Shown: in pieces, positions 36,901 through 49,509 of the stretch
How positions within the stretch are numbered: the stretch's first letter is position 1
Layout of the letters: every line of letters starts with the position of its first letter
NCBI GenBank assembly: GCA_035235625.1
Contig: CP141150.1
Span: 25,064,756-25,128,755, forward strand
Origin: Saururus chinensis
Lineage: Eukaryota > Streptophyta > Magnoliopsida > Piperales > Saururaceae
DNA: 64,000 nt
Direction of reading: 5' to 3'
Translations under genes and position numbers: made by a program
The notes under the pieces: model-generated
The model's input: only the letters and a program-made list of their open reading frames with translations
The model's database searches: none
Told to the model about the DNA's origin: nothing

Positions 36901-38842
36901 ATATCAAGTATATAGTTTTAATCTATAGACTCCAATGGCTTTCACTTAAGCCTTAACTCCATTTTCTCATTCTTATTTTGCTTCCTTTGACTTAGAAAAC
37001 TCTTTCGTTTCTAATCAATCTTTAAACATCCAACATTCCTTTTTAGCATGACCTTTCTTTTTGCAAAAAAAAGAGAGTAAGTTATGCTTTGCTTCTTTTG
37101 AGAGTTTGAAGTCTAAGAAGTTTTCCCAGTGTCAAAATTAAATACTTTTATTGATTTTGTTGCTTCCTATTCTTGTTCCAATGGGGTCAACTATTAAAGT
37201 TCTTATTAGCAATGACAACATTTGCACTTTCAATCTTTTTTTACGCAACTTATCTTGATTAAGGTCCTTCTGCTCCTTATACATTATGGAGATTAGTTCA
37301 TTCAGAGTCAACTTCTCCTTTTGGGCATTATAGGTTATCTTGAATTGAAGAAATTTAGAAGGGACAAAATTAAGGGCAAGATGGACATTAAATTTTTTTA
37401 TTAATATTCACTCCATATTCCTTGAATTTTTCAGTAATATTAGACATATCTAAAATGTGCTCACGAATATCCTTAGTACCAGTATATTTCATATTCATCA
37501 TCTTATTAATAAGAATACTTGTCTTAGTTTTTTTAGAATTGGAGAACTGTTCTCCAACATTTTCTAAGAAGTCCTTATCTTTGTCACATTTGGGAATGGA
37601 TCCTCTAAGAGATTGGGGAGTGGACTCATCATAAGTTGTATATTGATACAATTAGATTTTTGTTAGAACTTATCTTCAGCCTTTTGGTAATATGTACTTT
37701 TATTTGTAGGCACAAGTGGTTCATTCTCACATAAGGCAATGTTCAAATCATAAATGCCGAGTTATAACTCAACATCCTCTTTCCACTCTTTTAAGTTAGT
37801 TCCCATGAGAGTTCGAATGGAGAAAATAGGGTTAAATATAGAATGAATGGCTGCAATCCAAGTGAAAAAATATTTACACATGCTCATATAGACTAAATAT
37901 CTTTCTTAAAGGAGGGTTAGCCGGATTCCTAGGGTGTTGAATATCTTACTTAAAGGACCATCAGCCAAATTCTCAGGGTAATCTAAACGTCTCCCTTAAT
38001 GCCTCTGTCAAGAGTCTAAGTGCATCATTATAATATCTCCTATAGAATGAAATCACAACACACTAGTAGTCTTCTCATCCTTATGAAACTTGACCACGCC
38101 TAATGAGAAACTTAGTGCATTACTTCAATCCTTCCTATTAGATGAGATTTCAGCTTACTAGTAATTTACTCGACTATAAAATTCCCCACATGTTCAAATC
38201 AACAAGTAGAAGTCTCCTATGGGACAACTACATTTGTCATGATTCAAACCCGTAATTCAAATTCAATCTCATAAATTATCATGGTCCGCCACTATGGTGA
38301 CAAACATGATCAATCTAATGAATGACATTAAATCATATTGCTCACATATAGAATAAATGCTCCAAGTGAATAATTCAAACATGACAATATCTTAATAATA
38401 AAGTTGCATGATAATAAATCACAATATCAACATTAAATGAGCAAGATGTATATCATAATCAAACTAGTTCACATATCAACCACTAGATTAGTAAACTAGT
38501 CAACTCAAAAGAAGAGTAATTAGACTTAATGTGAGTGGATCATGTAAATCACCACTAAAGTGGCTTAAATTGAGCTAGGTATTTAATTGAGTGAACCAGA
38601 TTAAATAAAGGCGAATTGGTGGTTTAAAAAATTCTGATCAAAATCAGAAATAAGTTCATAAAAGCTTCTAATTTTCACATAGACCTTTAAAGTTGATGGT
38701 GAGCTTTGATAGATTTTACATCTAGAGACTCAAATATGGAACCCAAAACTTCAAAAGTCGAGTGAAACTTAAAATATTGTCACAAATATGAAGACAAAGA
38801 AAACCTGAAAACCTTAAAATCTATGTTTTTCCTAAGTGAAAA
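36901..38842 (-). pseudogene. Copia gag region (broken)
   Basis: The clearest piece is 37,651-37,388, reading ENVGEQFSNSKKTKTSILIN, MMNMKYTGTKDIREHILDMS and NITEKFKEYGVNIN, a UBN2-type gag core. Towards pol (about 37,260-37,000) there are Lys-rich and Cys-containing remnants where the zinc knuckle should be. The stretch 37,700-38,840, up to the primer site, is decayed leader and gag N-terminus with no clean frame. Confidence 0.75.
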
Positions 38843-38856
38843 GGCTTTCATACCAA
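38843..38856 (-). other. Primer-binding site of the copia element
   Basis: TTGGTATGAAAGCC on the minus strand immediately inside the LTR. It resembles an initiator-Met tRNA site (TGGTATCAGAGC) with changes. Confidence 0.55.
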
Positions 38857-38858
38857 AT

Positions 38859-39208
38859 GTTAGATGTGTATGAATGTATAGGATCATCAATTAGGGATAA
38901 AGCATAAGGCAAATAACATAAAATTAATATCAATCAACCATGAATAACATCAATTTTTCTTCACTCTTTTTGTCAAGAATGAATGGGGAAACTTAAGATC
39001 GACAAGTAAATGAAGGGACTAGGTATATATATAGCCTTACGTGAATCTTCCCATTAAAGGGTTACCAATAAATGGCCTCACACATACCCCTTCGTAACTG
39101 ACGAAATTAATTCTGAATTTCTATTTTATTTAATGTAAAATATGACTTTTCATCTTCTCCATGGCTTTTGGATTTCCAATGAGGTCCATATGTAAGGACA
39201 CACCAACA
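38859..39208 (-). repeat. 5' LTR of the minus-strand copia element
   Basis: On the minus strand it runs from TGTTGGTGTGTCCTTACATA to CACATCTAACA, 350 bp, with a TATA-like CTATATATATACC near 39,025. It is the full-length relative of the shortened LTR at 30,850-31,019. The 3' LTR is absent because the element is cut at 34,050. Confidence 0.82.
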
Positions 39209-39941
39209 CCGACTACTTAGATTCCACCGAAAACTTAGGATCTTGTGTCTCGAACTCACTGCGACAAATATTATTTGTTATTTAGTTTATTATGTTACTC
39301 ATTTATTATTTTTTAAAGATATGGAGATTTTGGTCATGGCAATAGGAGGTCTTATCCACACCAATTGGGGAGCTTTTGCTCCCCCTTATTCTGGTATTAT
39401 GTCTCAACAGTGGGTAGTATAGGGGTTGAGGCAAGGGGAGATGAGGCCAAATTTGGTGCTAGCACCAATGACATGATGTGTGCTAGTGTTGAGGGCTGGT
39501 GGGGATAGTGTGTTGATGAAGTGCAGCTTTTTTATGAGACGGGCATATTTATGTCTAGTTTTATGGGATATAAATGTAATTCTCCCTCTTTTTAAAAAAA
39601 ATTACAACAAAAACTATATTTTGTTTTTCTTTTATTTTATTTTAATGATTAAAACAATGAAAATGGTGTATGCCCTAGCTTCCTATCTGCTTGCCAGCAA
39701 TGCCCACATATGGACTGGAATTATTGGCAAGCCAAGGACAACCAGCCTCTTATAGTAGTGTATCCCACCCAAGATACACATTATTGGTTAAATGTCCCCC
39801 ATATTAAATGCCAAAGAATATTAAAGTTAAAAACATTGCTAACAGAAAAAAACAAAAAGTACAAATTATTTTAAATGATAGATTGGAGTAACATCTAACA
39901 TAAATAAACTCATTATAAAAAATAATTAACTGAATATAGAA
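39209..39941. other. No recognised gene
   Basis: AT-rich stretch between the copia LTR and the Pack-MULE. No domain or repeat boundary is visible. The nine bases GAATATAGA at 39,932-39,940 are the candidate left target-site copy of the Pack-MULE. Confidence 0.5.
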
Positions 39942-40240
39942 GGGAAAATTATTTAAATAATAATTAAAAATATTAATTACCAAACTAACCCGCTTTGGGA
40001 AATATTTTTCAAAGTGGTGTTAGTTTTTGCCATGTAGGTGCCCTGCGTGGATTTTTTTAAAAAAAATTTAACTGATTTCGTCCTTTGGAACGACGAAATC
40101 AAGTTTAAGTTGATTTCGTCCTTCAAAAGGACGAAATCGTTTTAAAGAAAATTAAATGATTTCATCCTTTAGAAGGACGAAATCATGTTAAGCTAAATGA
40201 CAAAATCACATGAGTTTTTTTTTAAAAAAGAAGTGCATGG
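39942..40240 (+). repeat. Left terminal inverted repeat of the Pack-MULE, with three palindromes
   Basis: Contains three 27-nt palindromes of the form GATTTCGTCCTT...AAGGACGAAATC at 40,074-40,100, 40,112-40,138 and 40,158-40,184. Also has CACCACTTT-type and GGTGTTAGTTTTTGCCATGT blocks shared, inverted, with the right end. Confidence 0.88.
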
Positions 40241-40338
40241 AGCTGTCGATGCTCTGTGGGATAGACGTCTGCATGAAGGAGCACACTCTCGCCGGCATGT
40301 TGGGGGAGAAGGCAAGGAAGCTGGTGGAGGAGCTCTAG
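40237..40338 (+). other. Short ORF in Pack-MULE cargo, origin unknown
   Basis: A 33-codon ORF begins at the inner edge of the left inverted repeat (MELSMLCGIDVCMKEHTLAG, then a Glu/Lys-rich tail) and stops at TAG. Codon-like composition and GC content differ from the flanking AT-rich DNA, so it may be a second captured gene piece. I do not recognise the source, and it may equally be chance. Confidence 0.3.
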
Positions 40339-40372
40339 TAGCTAATAGCAGAGAGGAGGCTGTTAGCTCGTC

Positions 40373-40881
40373 CTACAAGGTGGCCGACCTGGACGAGTTG
40401 ACAGCGGAGAGCGGTCGACCGCTGTCCCTTCCGGCAAAAGGGAAGTAGCTCTCTGGGTTCCTCAGCTCGATGTTGTGTTTGCAGCAAAAGGGCACCCAGA
40501 GGTCCTCGAAGCTGGCAGCCTCCGCCATGGCTTCAACCGTGAGGAGCGCGCCATCGTCGTCGGAGATGTAGCAGGCGAGCTTCTCCACTGGGTAGTCCGC
40601 AGCGAGGATGGAGAGGCAGTGGAGACGAAGACGTATGTGCCGAGCAAGTCTCGGCTGAGTTGTGGGGACCTGACTCTTCGAATTTCTCCTTGACCACAGC
40701 GAGGTCAGTGGTCCGGTTGATCGGGCAAAGCTTGGGGAGCTGGTCGAGCACCAAGGAGAAGGCAAACCAAATCTTGCATATGATGGACATTCCCCATAGC
40801 CAGATTGCGTCCTCATTCTTGTTCGTGATTCTCCATTCCAGAAACAGATCGAGCACGACCATCTGAACAACAACAAGCAGT
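40373..40881 (-). pseudogene. Captured fragment of a cellulose synthase-like D (CslD) gene
   Basis: CslD proteins are Golgi/plasma-membrane glycosyltransferases making beta-1,4-linked wall glucan or mannan. The minus strand, after a retained 3' splice site TATGCAG (40,882-40,888), encodes [60 protein letters not shown]; then, in other frames, GTYVFVSTA and [57 protein letters not shown]. These are the first transmembrane helices and the start of the glycosyltransferase domain (first conserved Asp region, DDD for the usual DDG). The segment after VFVSTA that precedes SILAADYP in CslD is missing, and at least two frameshifts occur. The rest of the catalytic domain (DCD, TED, QxxRW) is absent, so it has no enzymatic function; it could give antisense or small RNA. 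Confidence 0.9.
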
Positions 40882-40950
40882 CTGCATAAACAAAGAGCCA
40901 TGATTAGCCGATCTTAAAATTGATCAAATGTGGAAACAAAAAAAATTTAA

Positions 40951-41224
40951 CCCATACACTTTTTTAAAAAAAATTCGTGTGATTTCGTTGAAATCAACTT
41001 AACATGATTTCGTCCTTCTAAAGGATAAAATTACTTAATTTTCTTTAAAACGATTTCGTCCTTCTAAAGGATGAAATTAATTAATATTTTTTAAAAAAGA
41101 GCCACGCAAGCGCTAGCGCTTGTCTAGCACCTACGTGGAAAAAACTAACACCACTTTAAAAAATATTTCCCAAAGCAGGCTAGTTTAGTAATTATTTTTT
41201 TAATTATTATTTAATTAATTTTCC
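40951..41224 (-). repeat. Right terminal inverted repeat of the Pack-MULE
   Basis: Inverted copy of 39,942-40,240. Two full palindromes at 41,006-41,032 and 41,052-41,078 and one shortened to GATTTCGTTGAAATC at 40,981-40,995. The start-to-start spacing of the two full ones (46 bp) equals that of the inner pair on the left. Confidence 0.88.
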
Positions 41225-42387
41225 AAATACAGAAATACACATATGGCCCATTATAATTGCACTCAACCTCGGCCCACAATATTGAGCAAAACTAATAGAT
41301 TTTGGGTTCATATCGGTTTTGAGGCACTCACACCCTATTTAGTGTGAATTGCCAATAAACAAATATAAAAATGTGTGACAATAAGGACTTTATTTTTACG
41401 GTTTTTTCCAAGAGGTAGTGGCTGATTAACGACTTGAAATAAATAGGGTTCCAAGGTGGACCAAAGCTTACATGTGCACATATTAGTACACATTAGGTAC
41501 TAACGTGTAGTCTCCGTAGATTATAAATATCAAAGGTTTCTATCTATTTCTTGCGCTGGTCTCATTTTTATTGATGAACATTGAAAACGCTTGTTTGGGA
41601 ACGACCTTCTCATTTTCATTGACCGGAAAATCTAACAGGCTGTGGACCCCACAGCTCATTTGGCATGGCCTTGCAAGAGAGTTTTGCCGTATTCGTAGAA
41701 GTACTCGCGTTTAGCCAAAGCAGGTGAAAGCCGGAAATATGTAGAACTGAACCAAAAATACGCTGTGTCGGCCACAACGGGCCTCCCCCATGACGTTAAG
41801 AGATCCGTTAAGTGGGCCCGACAGGGCCGACAATACTGATGCTACAAGGACATTTACGTACACTCAAATTACTTGAGTCTTACATGGTGGGGCCCGCTAC
41901 TCTCAGTAATGGGATTCCAACAAATCTTGCTTCTATTCAAATCTCATGTTCAACAAAACTGATATTCTCTCGTAAAAATAGAATAAGGTCAATTTCCCTA
42001 AATTAATTTATTCATAATAATGCTTGAGTTAACAATTCTTTTGATGACCAATCATTTTTTAATTCAAATATTAAAAAATCAAATCAACAATAGCCACCTA
42101 CCTGGATTAAAAATATTCAATTAAGATTAGTGTTGCCAAAAAAAAATTCAATTAAGATTAGATAATTAGAAAAATGAGATTACTTCAGGATGACTTTGGA
42201 TTGCCTTAATGGGAAGAAATATATTTGAAAATGATGCATAATGTTATAGTCTATATATATGCACTGCTCATGCATGTGCATTTTGATCATGTCAAACTTT
42301 TTGTCAATTTCCACTAAATTTTAGTCTTGTTCATATTTGCTCTTTGATACGAAAGATACGATAGATCTTCTTAATATATAATTCAAA
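41225..42387. other. No recognised gene
   Basis: AT-rich unassigned DNA. Some GC-richer short blocks (41,640-41,900) carry no open frame with recognisable similarity. Confidence 0.5.
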
Positions 42388-42559
42388 TACGTTCCCCCCA
42401 TTTCACATTAATAGTTCAATTTTGTTCAATTTATGTGATTATGTACTAAAAAAAAAGTATCATATACAATTTTTTCCCTTCTCCTAGATGTGATTTTTAT
42501 TATTAAATAAAAATTATTATTTTTTCAAATGTAGCTATTAATATGAGACGGAGGGAGTA
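42388..42559. mobile_element. Stowaway-type MITE, 172 bp
   Basis: The left end TACGTTCCCCCCATTTCACA and the right end GAGACGGAGGGAGTA are inverted relatives of the CTCCCTCCGTCCC terminus of Stowaway (Tc1/mariner) MITEs; CATTAATAG / CTATTAATATG continue the inverted repeat. TA dinucleotides stand at both ends, the expected target site. Confidence 0.75.
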
Positions 42560-45500
42560 TCATTTTCATTTCATAGCCTGATCGTGTTTTAACATCGGGT
42601 TGATCGAGTCCCCCATCTCTATTGTTATCTCCAACGTGGCGATTTGCCTTCCTAGGCAATGGTGATAGTGCTTTTAATTAAAAAAACCATTATTTTTCAT
42701 GAAAAGAAAAGGCAGACAATAATTTGTTTTTCCTCCTAAAGATTTTATACTCCAAAATAGAAACTAAAAATAGAAAAGCTTCAGTAGTTTTGATTTTTAA
42801 AGCATGGACTGCGTTTACAGATGTAAATTGGCAAAAGAAAAAGAACAACATTGTTCATCAAATTGGCTAACGGATGCAAGGAAGGAAACAAAAAACAATA
42901 CAATGGAGGGATATGTTCCTGGGCGGTTTTGTTTGTTTCTTCGTTGCGTTTGAGAGCTTCCAACTGCGTTGAATTGATTGAGAGCGAGGTGGGAAGCAAG
43001 TCCATGGAAAGAAAAAGATAGATAGAAAAGAAAGAGGGAAATCATAGTTAAATAAGGGCAACGGAATTCAATATTTTATGTGGTCAATTCAATCCATGTC
43101 CAAATGGGTACCTCTTGTTGAAAATCATCACACTTAGTATTTTTTTCCAAAATTGAGGGCTGTCCTACCGACACTTTCGTCCTATGATCTTGCCGATGTC
43201 AAGACCCAAATTTTCACTTACCAAGGTATTATTTTCCTCCTTTCTGTGCAGTGAATGCCAGCCTCTCCACTGAATCTTTCACTTGTGATCAGCCAATTAT
43301 TTTACCACGAAAAAATAGGTGCCCATTAACAATGGGTATCTTGAACTGACAACATGGGTTTTGAATCAGTCCTTCCTTTGTGTCCTATGTCTTGTTCATA
43401 TCATGATCCACTTTGACTTATACATCAAGGTATCTTTTTTCTCCTCTACAATGAATGCTAGGTCTTTCACTGGAGCTTTTATCTGATCAATAGGTTCTTG
43501 TACTATGCAAAGGTGCTACCTATTTGTAGTCAAAAGCATGGATTGGCAGTAAGAAATAGCAATGACCAACTTCTTCTAAGTCAGCTTGTGTAGTAAATCC
43601 CTCCGTCCAACAGAAAATGTCAGTTTGTTGAGTTATTTTGTACATCGTTGGTCTTGGATTGTAAAATCGGTAAAATTTAAATGTGTGGCCAACAACTCAG
43701 AAAAAACACAAAGTTTTACTTGCCAACATGTCCTCATTAAGAACAATTTATTATACATAGGTGGGCAAAGTAGACACTCTTTATGGGACAAGTTTTTTCG
43801 AAATTTAAACACTTTTTAAATTAATACGGTTGAGTTGTTGCTTTCAAGTTATGTACATTAGCAGTGGGTCAGAATTATCTTAACTTCATTATTTTACTAT
43901 CTTAAAACGCACATTTGAATTAGGTGCTATTTTCTTGTGTTTCCAAATTCTCATGCCTCTACTGGCAGAAATTAAGGCGAAATGTGTGACTCAATTTCAT
44001 TGATCTTGAAAATCCGGACTGAGTTTAATGCCTGCTGACTCCAATGGAAAAACGAAACAATATGGTACATTAGCCGAAAATTATGACGAAATGAAGCTGT
44101 ATAGGCATATTTTAAAAGTGGGGCCATTGTGAGGCCCATATTGTGTCCTTTGACAAGCGGCTGCCGAGGACTTAAAGAGAACTTCTTGGGACCCCTTAGC
44201 TACTTCCTGCCCAAACTGACCTTTTTTTTTTGGCTGTATGTCTAACCACTGTAGCCTCTTCAACTTAGACCAAAGAATAAACTTGATGGTTCTTTAGCAG
44301 GGAACATAGAATATATTAGCCATGAGCCTAGCGTAGTGAACACAGAGATTGATATTTAAAATTGACAACACACACTCTAGTGCACATTGGACATTAGTAT
44401 TATTGGCCCTGATGCTAATGTGTGCTTGCGTATACACCATCAATTCCAATGATGAAAAGCTCCCATACGTTCCTTATGGCTCAATGTCAATAGAGAACAT
44501 AAAAAATGCTTCTCTCAATCAGGCAATCAGGTGTCCTTATGGAAGTCCTAACCATTCACATGTCATAGGCCCACAATTTGGCCTATGCGCCTATCCATTT
44601 CTTCTAATTATTTTGCTCCAGACCAAATTATGATCGCTAGTAGCAAAGAGCATAAATCCTCAAAACTTTCAATGGACAGGTATTGATCTTGATGGTTGTG
44701 GCTGCATTGCATTCTTGTACGTACACCAAAATCCAAACCCCAGCAACAATAAACTGTTATGTTAATATGTTATCCCAAAAACAGAAACAACAATAAATGG
44801 CTACCGATTATAATCTCTCAAACCGGAGGGGATATTTTGTAGTAAAAGTAGGATGTTGATCTTTGTGCAGAAGAACCTGAAGGGCAAATGATCAGTTTTT
44901 CAAGAGTTCAATTCGAATTGCCTCAAGGGCAAATGCCCATAAACAGTTACCTTGCAACGAAACCTTAGTTGCATTATTTAACTCAAATTTGCACTTATCT
45001 CTATCTATATTATTTAGCTCAATTTTGCAACTAATTCTAATTGCATTATTTAACTCAAAGATGGTACCTTTACCCCTAAAGATTAGATAAATTGGTCGCC
45101 CAACCCATGTTTCCTAAATAAATATATTTCCATTAAAATTAGGTGACATTGATACTGAATGCCTTAAATTATCCAAAAGTCATCCGATGACTAGTCTGCG
45201 CCATTACTACTTTAGATCTTTCACAACTAGAACCATCACCAACCTAATTAAATAATACTAGCATTATGTGTATTCGCTTAATTCAATGCACTATGGCACC
45301 TGGGCCAAAAGTACATGTCATATAGTGAGGTTCATCCCCTCCTACATGAGACCCACTTTGCTTAATTCATTGCATTAGCTAACCACCCTGCTTTCCACTT
45401 TTTATCTTATTTACATCTTAGGACATATCATCCTAACCTCATGTAAACATTCCACAAAAATTCTGTTAAGTCTATTGGGTCAATTGAAGTCAGCATTGAT

Positions 45501-47207
45501 ACCTAACTGACTCAACCAAACCGGACTTATCAAACTCAATCCTAGCAATGTAGGGGTAGTATGGCTTTGTGCTCCTCATTAATACTCACTTCCCATGCCA
45601 CAAGCCCTCCTTAGTGGTTCCACAATAAAGCGCTTTCATATAGGTTTTACAAAAAATGCCATCACTCCATACCATTCAGTACCACAAACATTCAGATGGT
45701 TCGAACATGACATTTCATTTAGTAATGAGCATTTATTACATGACAATTTCAGTACTTCATACTGTTTTTTTCTAGCATACATTCATCTTGTAAGGCATGG
45801 TGTAGAACCATTTATTTCTTCGTAACATATTATCCATTCAGCATGACATTTAGTACTACTTACATAATGCAATATCTTAACTTTTCGAGCACATATTGTA
45901 ATTAATCATCACACTATAATCAACTCATGTGATACGTCATATGCTTGCCATCACAGGCACATAGTACTATTAACTTACACACATACCAACGCTCACAAGC
46001 AAAGATTCCCATATCTGATTCAAACACATCATTCATCATGGATGCCTTTCCATGATGAAATTAGTAGAAATCCTATTATCTAAAAAATAAATAGTAACAC
46101 ATGGTTGTGAGCAAGTGAGAAAATCAAGTTTAATACCGTATAAAATAGATTAAATCGTAAAAAATTATTGAAGGACTAGTGACTACTTACCTCATTCTAG
46201 TAAAATTTGTGTCAAGTTGATGTAGACGTTTTGAAAAAAAATGCATTAATTTAGAAAGTTTCTATCATGAAAGAAATAACACAAACTTCTTTTCAATGTA
46301 TCCACAAGTAACTAGAATAAAAAAAATAAACAAATAATTTTTTTACATCCATAGGATGAATTATGATTATTTTGGCAAAATTGGCGTTTACAGAAATTTA
46401 TTATTTGAAAATTTAACCTAATTTCTCAATCAACTAATTGAAAATTAGCTAATGATTTTATAAAAAGAAATTAAAAATCATTTTATGTCTAAGATACTAC
46501 CATGAGCAGTTAGTAAAATTTTCATGAAGAACCAACAAGGTTTGCCTTGCAAAAATGTGAAAACATTTTTCAATAACCTAGCATGTTGGCATGACGGCTG
46601 ACATGCAAGAGGCAACAGCGAGTCCACGACCACTCAAAATTTTTTAGCAAATACTTTTGCTTGATAATAACACAATGGGAAAATCTAGATAATTTTCTAA
46701 TATCTTTAGAATATTATGACTATAATTTGTGAGATTGTCAAAATAGGAATTTTAGCAACTTTATTTTTGTTCAAAACAATTTAGAAAAATAAAATTAGTG
46801 GAGTTTATATGCCAATCTTCTCCCACACTAACATCAATACAACCCAAAGGCTTCAAGATGAAAATATAATAAAGGAATGAAAAAATAATAAAGGAATCAA
46901 CTTTTAGTACATCTTAGGCCCTTCTCATTATGCAAGGATCAACTATGTAAAATTCAAAAATTTCTTACATTTCCAAGCTTGGTTTGTGAAAAATAGTGAT
47001 TTTCCCCTAAAGTTATTAAGTGAAGTAACATACGAATTACAAGCATTTTAAGGAGCTAGTAGTTATTTGGATGGAAACTAGATAGAAAAAGCTTTAAAAC
47101 TCTACTAAGAATTTCCAAATTGAAGTTCGAATGAGAGAGATATAAGCGTTTGGAGTTGGACATGATGAGCATAGCCCACTTATCCTAATTAGACATGCAA
47201 AATCTAT
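42560..47207. other. No recognised gene; one Stowaway-like end
   Basis: At 43,596-43,620 AAATCCCTCCGTCCAACAG resembles a Stowaway left end, but no matching right end was found. Near 44,965-45,060 a roughly 36-bp phrase ending TTATTTAACTCAAA recurs about three times. The remainder is AT-rich and without coding similarity; parts of 45,300-47,200 may be old LTR sequence. Confidence 0.45.
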
Positions 47208-49500
47208 CACATCCTGGCACCCCCCCCGACCCTAGCAGAACCTAGTCCAAGGGATGGTCGTAGCACACGGGGGCGAAAAAAATTTTAAATTATGGAAGAC
47301 CTGACCTCTCTAATGGGTATGACAGACATGGAGAAGCGCACCACTTTATCTTTGTGCAAGAGAAATAAGTGAAAATGTAAAGGACATTAAATCTAAATCA
47401 GTCCTCAAGTCTCAACCTACAAAGTTAAAACACCAAGCCAACATATATGACTCTAGTCATAATATCTGAAACAAATCTAAAGCCACCAAGGCAATGGAGT
47501 ATAGAACAAAGTCAACCAAAACATGAAGTTCTAGTAAAACATCAGAATAAATCAGAAAAGTCCTCCACACGCTCCTTGTATAGAGGGACCTAATCATCTG
47601 CATGTCGCACCATGTAGCCCCAAATTAGAAAACGCAGAAAACCGGGGTAAACATAAAACTTAGTAAGGCTTTGAATGCTGAAATGGTAAATCAGAAAACA
47701 ACCATGACATTTAACATAGTTTATCACATCAACATATCATATAATATCTCATTTCTTATTACTTTCCCTTATCTTAACCATACTTACCCATAAGTAACTA
47801 TCATGCATGAAAGTATCTCAACACACTATTTGTAGAACGAATAATCACATCATAACATAAACATCCATCTTGCATGAAGAGTGTTTCTAACACACCATAC
47901 ATATTCATGCATATCCATTCTCCTTCATAAATATTCATCCTACTTGACAAGTGTCTCACACACACTATACATATCCATGCATAATCAGCCGAAGCTTAAA
48001 TAGCCCTTGCTCACTTCAGACAATCCCCGATTAGAAAGTCTAAAGAAATTATGCAGTTTGGGTAAATTCCCTAATGGGGAAGATTACCCCATAGTAAGCC
48101 GGTGCACTTGGCTACACTAGCCTGGATTCTCAAGGTCCAGATAGTCTCAATAGTTTTGTCTCCTTATAGCATTGCCGCTCTTCTCAACTCGAGGAGGAAA
48201 ACCCATCCTCGAGGGACATAAAACCCTGTCCTTTCAGACGTAAAACTGAGCCTTCAATCGATTACCCTAGAAAGCAATATCACACAATTGCATCCAATCG
48301 ATCAACCATGGCTAATCTCAATTAAAATCTCATTCGTAAATCTATCTCATGATGCATGCAACATGGTACATATGTGAGCACTGACTACATGAATTCTAAT
48401 TCATGAAACGTGCTCCCATCAGCCACACATGCACCCTTTCTAGTCTTAAGTGTCAACATTCATCATAATTACCCCCACATGTGTGTGTACATGGTAGTAG
48501 CATTCAACACGCATATGGACATGTATTGTGAACCACCCATAAACATACTACACACATGCTTATTGAAACTAAATCATGGCTTCTTACTTAAATCATGGGT
48601 GAAAACCATCAAAAAACACAATTCGAGTCAAATGTAACCTCACGCTAGACTTAAGTAAGCATATTCATTAATACACTTTAAGCTAGACATGGCACCATAT
48701 CATTCACCCATAATCAAATCATAATTTGTGAAGGCATATAAATCCACTATCATGTTATAAACTTACTAGAATTTTAAGTAAAATATGAAGGATCACTCAA
48801 CATGAATTTAGGATAGAAAATCATAACATGCTAAACTGAATAACATGTAATCCACTTCACACTTGAACATCATCATAGCTCTCAACATAATATTCATGTC
48901 CCCACAGTAGCATTTCCAAGTATAAATCACTCATCATAATCACAATAAATAGTATTCAAGAAATAGAACATGAAAATGAGCAAAATTATTAAAATGGCAA
49001 ACTGTTGTTTTGGCATTCAATCGGCCTGAAGGGCCATTTGATCGCCTGGCCATTCATACGAGTTGTATGGTCGTTCGAACACCAACACAGTGGTTCTGGT
49101 TCGTCTTCTTCCTTGCGAACTCAAAATCGAAACTTTACAAAATCACCATGAACATTCAAATCTCACACCCAAACATCATAATAATGAAATTCAAGCTTAG
49201 TAAATGGTAAATCTAGTCATTTATGAACTAAAACACAAAGAAATCGAAAGAAAGATTAAGCTTTACATAACCCACCATTAAAGCTCAACTTCATACAAAC
49301 CCACATAAAACTTCACCAACTTCAAATCCAAAATCAAAAACTTATTTTGGAAGAAAACGACATTTAGTGAGTTTCTTGACTTGAAATCGATGCTTCAACT
49401 CCTTCAAATTCCTACCCACAATAGGGTTTTGTTAATACATGTATAAATCCACTTAAAAATGTATAAATCATTTGAAAACTTATAGATCTAGGGTTTATTT
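47208..49500 (-). repeat. Probable gypsy LTR fragment (minus orientation)
   Basis: The low-coordinate end reads, on the minus strand, GGTGCCAGGATGTGATAG, like the 3' end of large gypsy LTRs. The body holds the dispersed short clauses usual for such LTRs (for example CTCGAGGATGGGTTTTCCTC near 48,200 on the minus strand) and no coding motif. The upper boundary, where a sirevirus-like gag begins, is approximate. Confidence 0.4.
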
Positions 49501-49509
49501 TGTTCAAAA

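Larger units (their letters stand above)
39942..41224. mobile_element. Pack-MULE (Mutator-like element) with captured CslD fragment
   Basis: Long terminal inverted repeats of roughly 270-300 bp (39,942-40,240 and 40,951-41,224) enclose about 710 bp of GC-richer cargo. The ends read GGGAAAATTATTTAAATAAT and, reverse-complemented, GGAAAATTAATTAAATAATA. Flanking GAATATAGA (39,932-39,940) and AAATACAGA (41,225-41,233) match at 7 of 9 positions, consistent with an old 9-bp Mutator-type target duplication. No transposase is present, so it depended on another element. The cargo includes a cellulose-synthase-like fragment with part of an intron, hence captured at DNA level. Confidence 0.85.

Noticed and set aside
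40197..40448. 83-codon forward ORF across the Pack-MULE cargo
   Set aside because: Runs from the inverted repeat into the antisense of the CslD fragment; composition follows the other strand.
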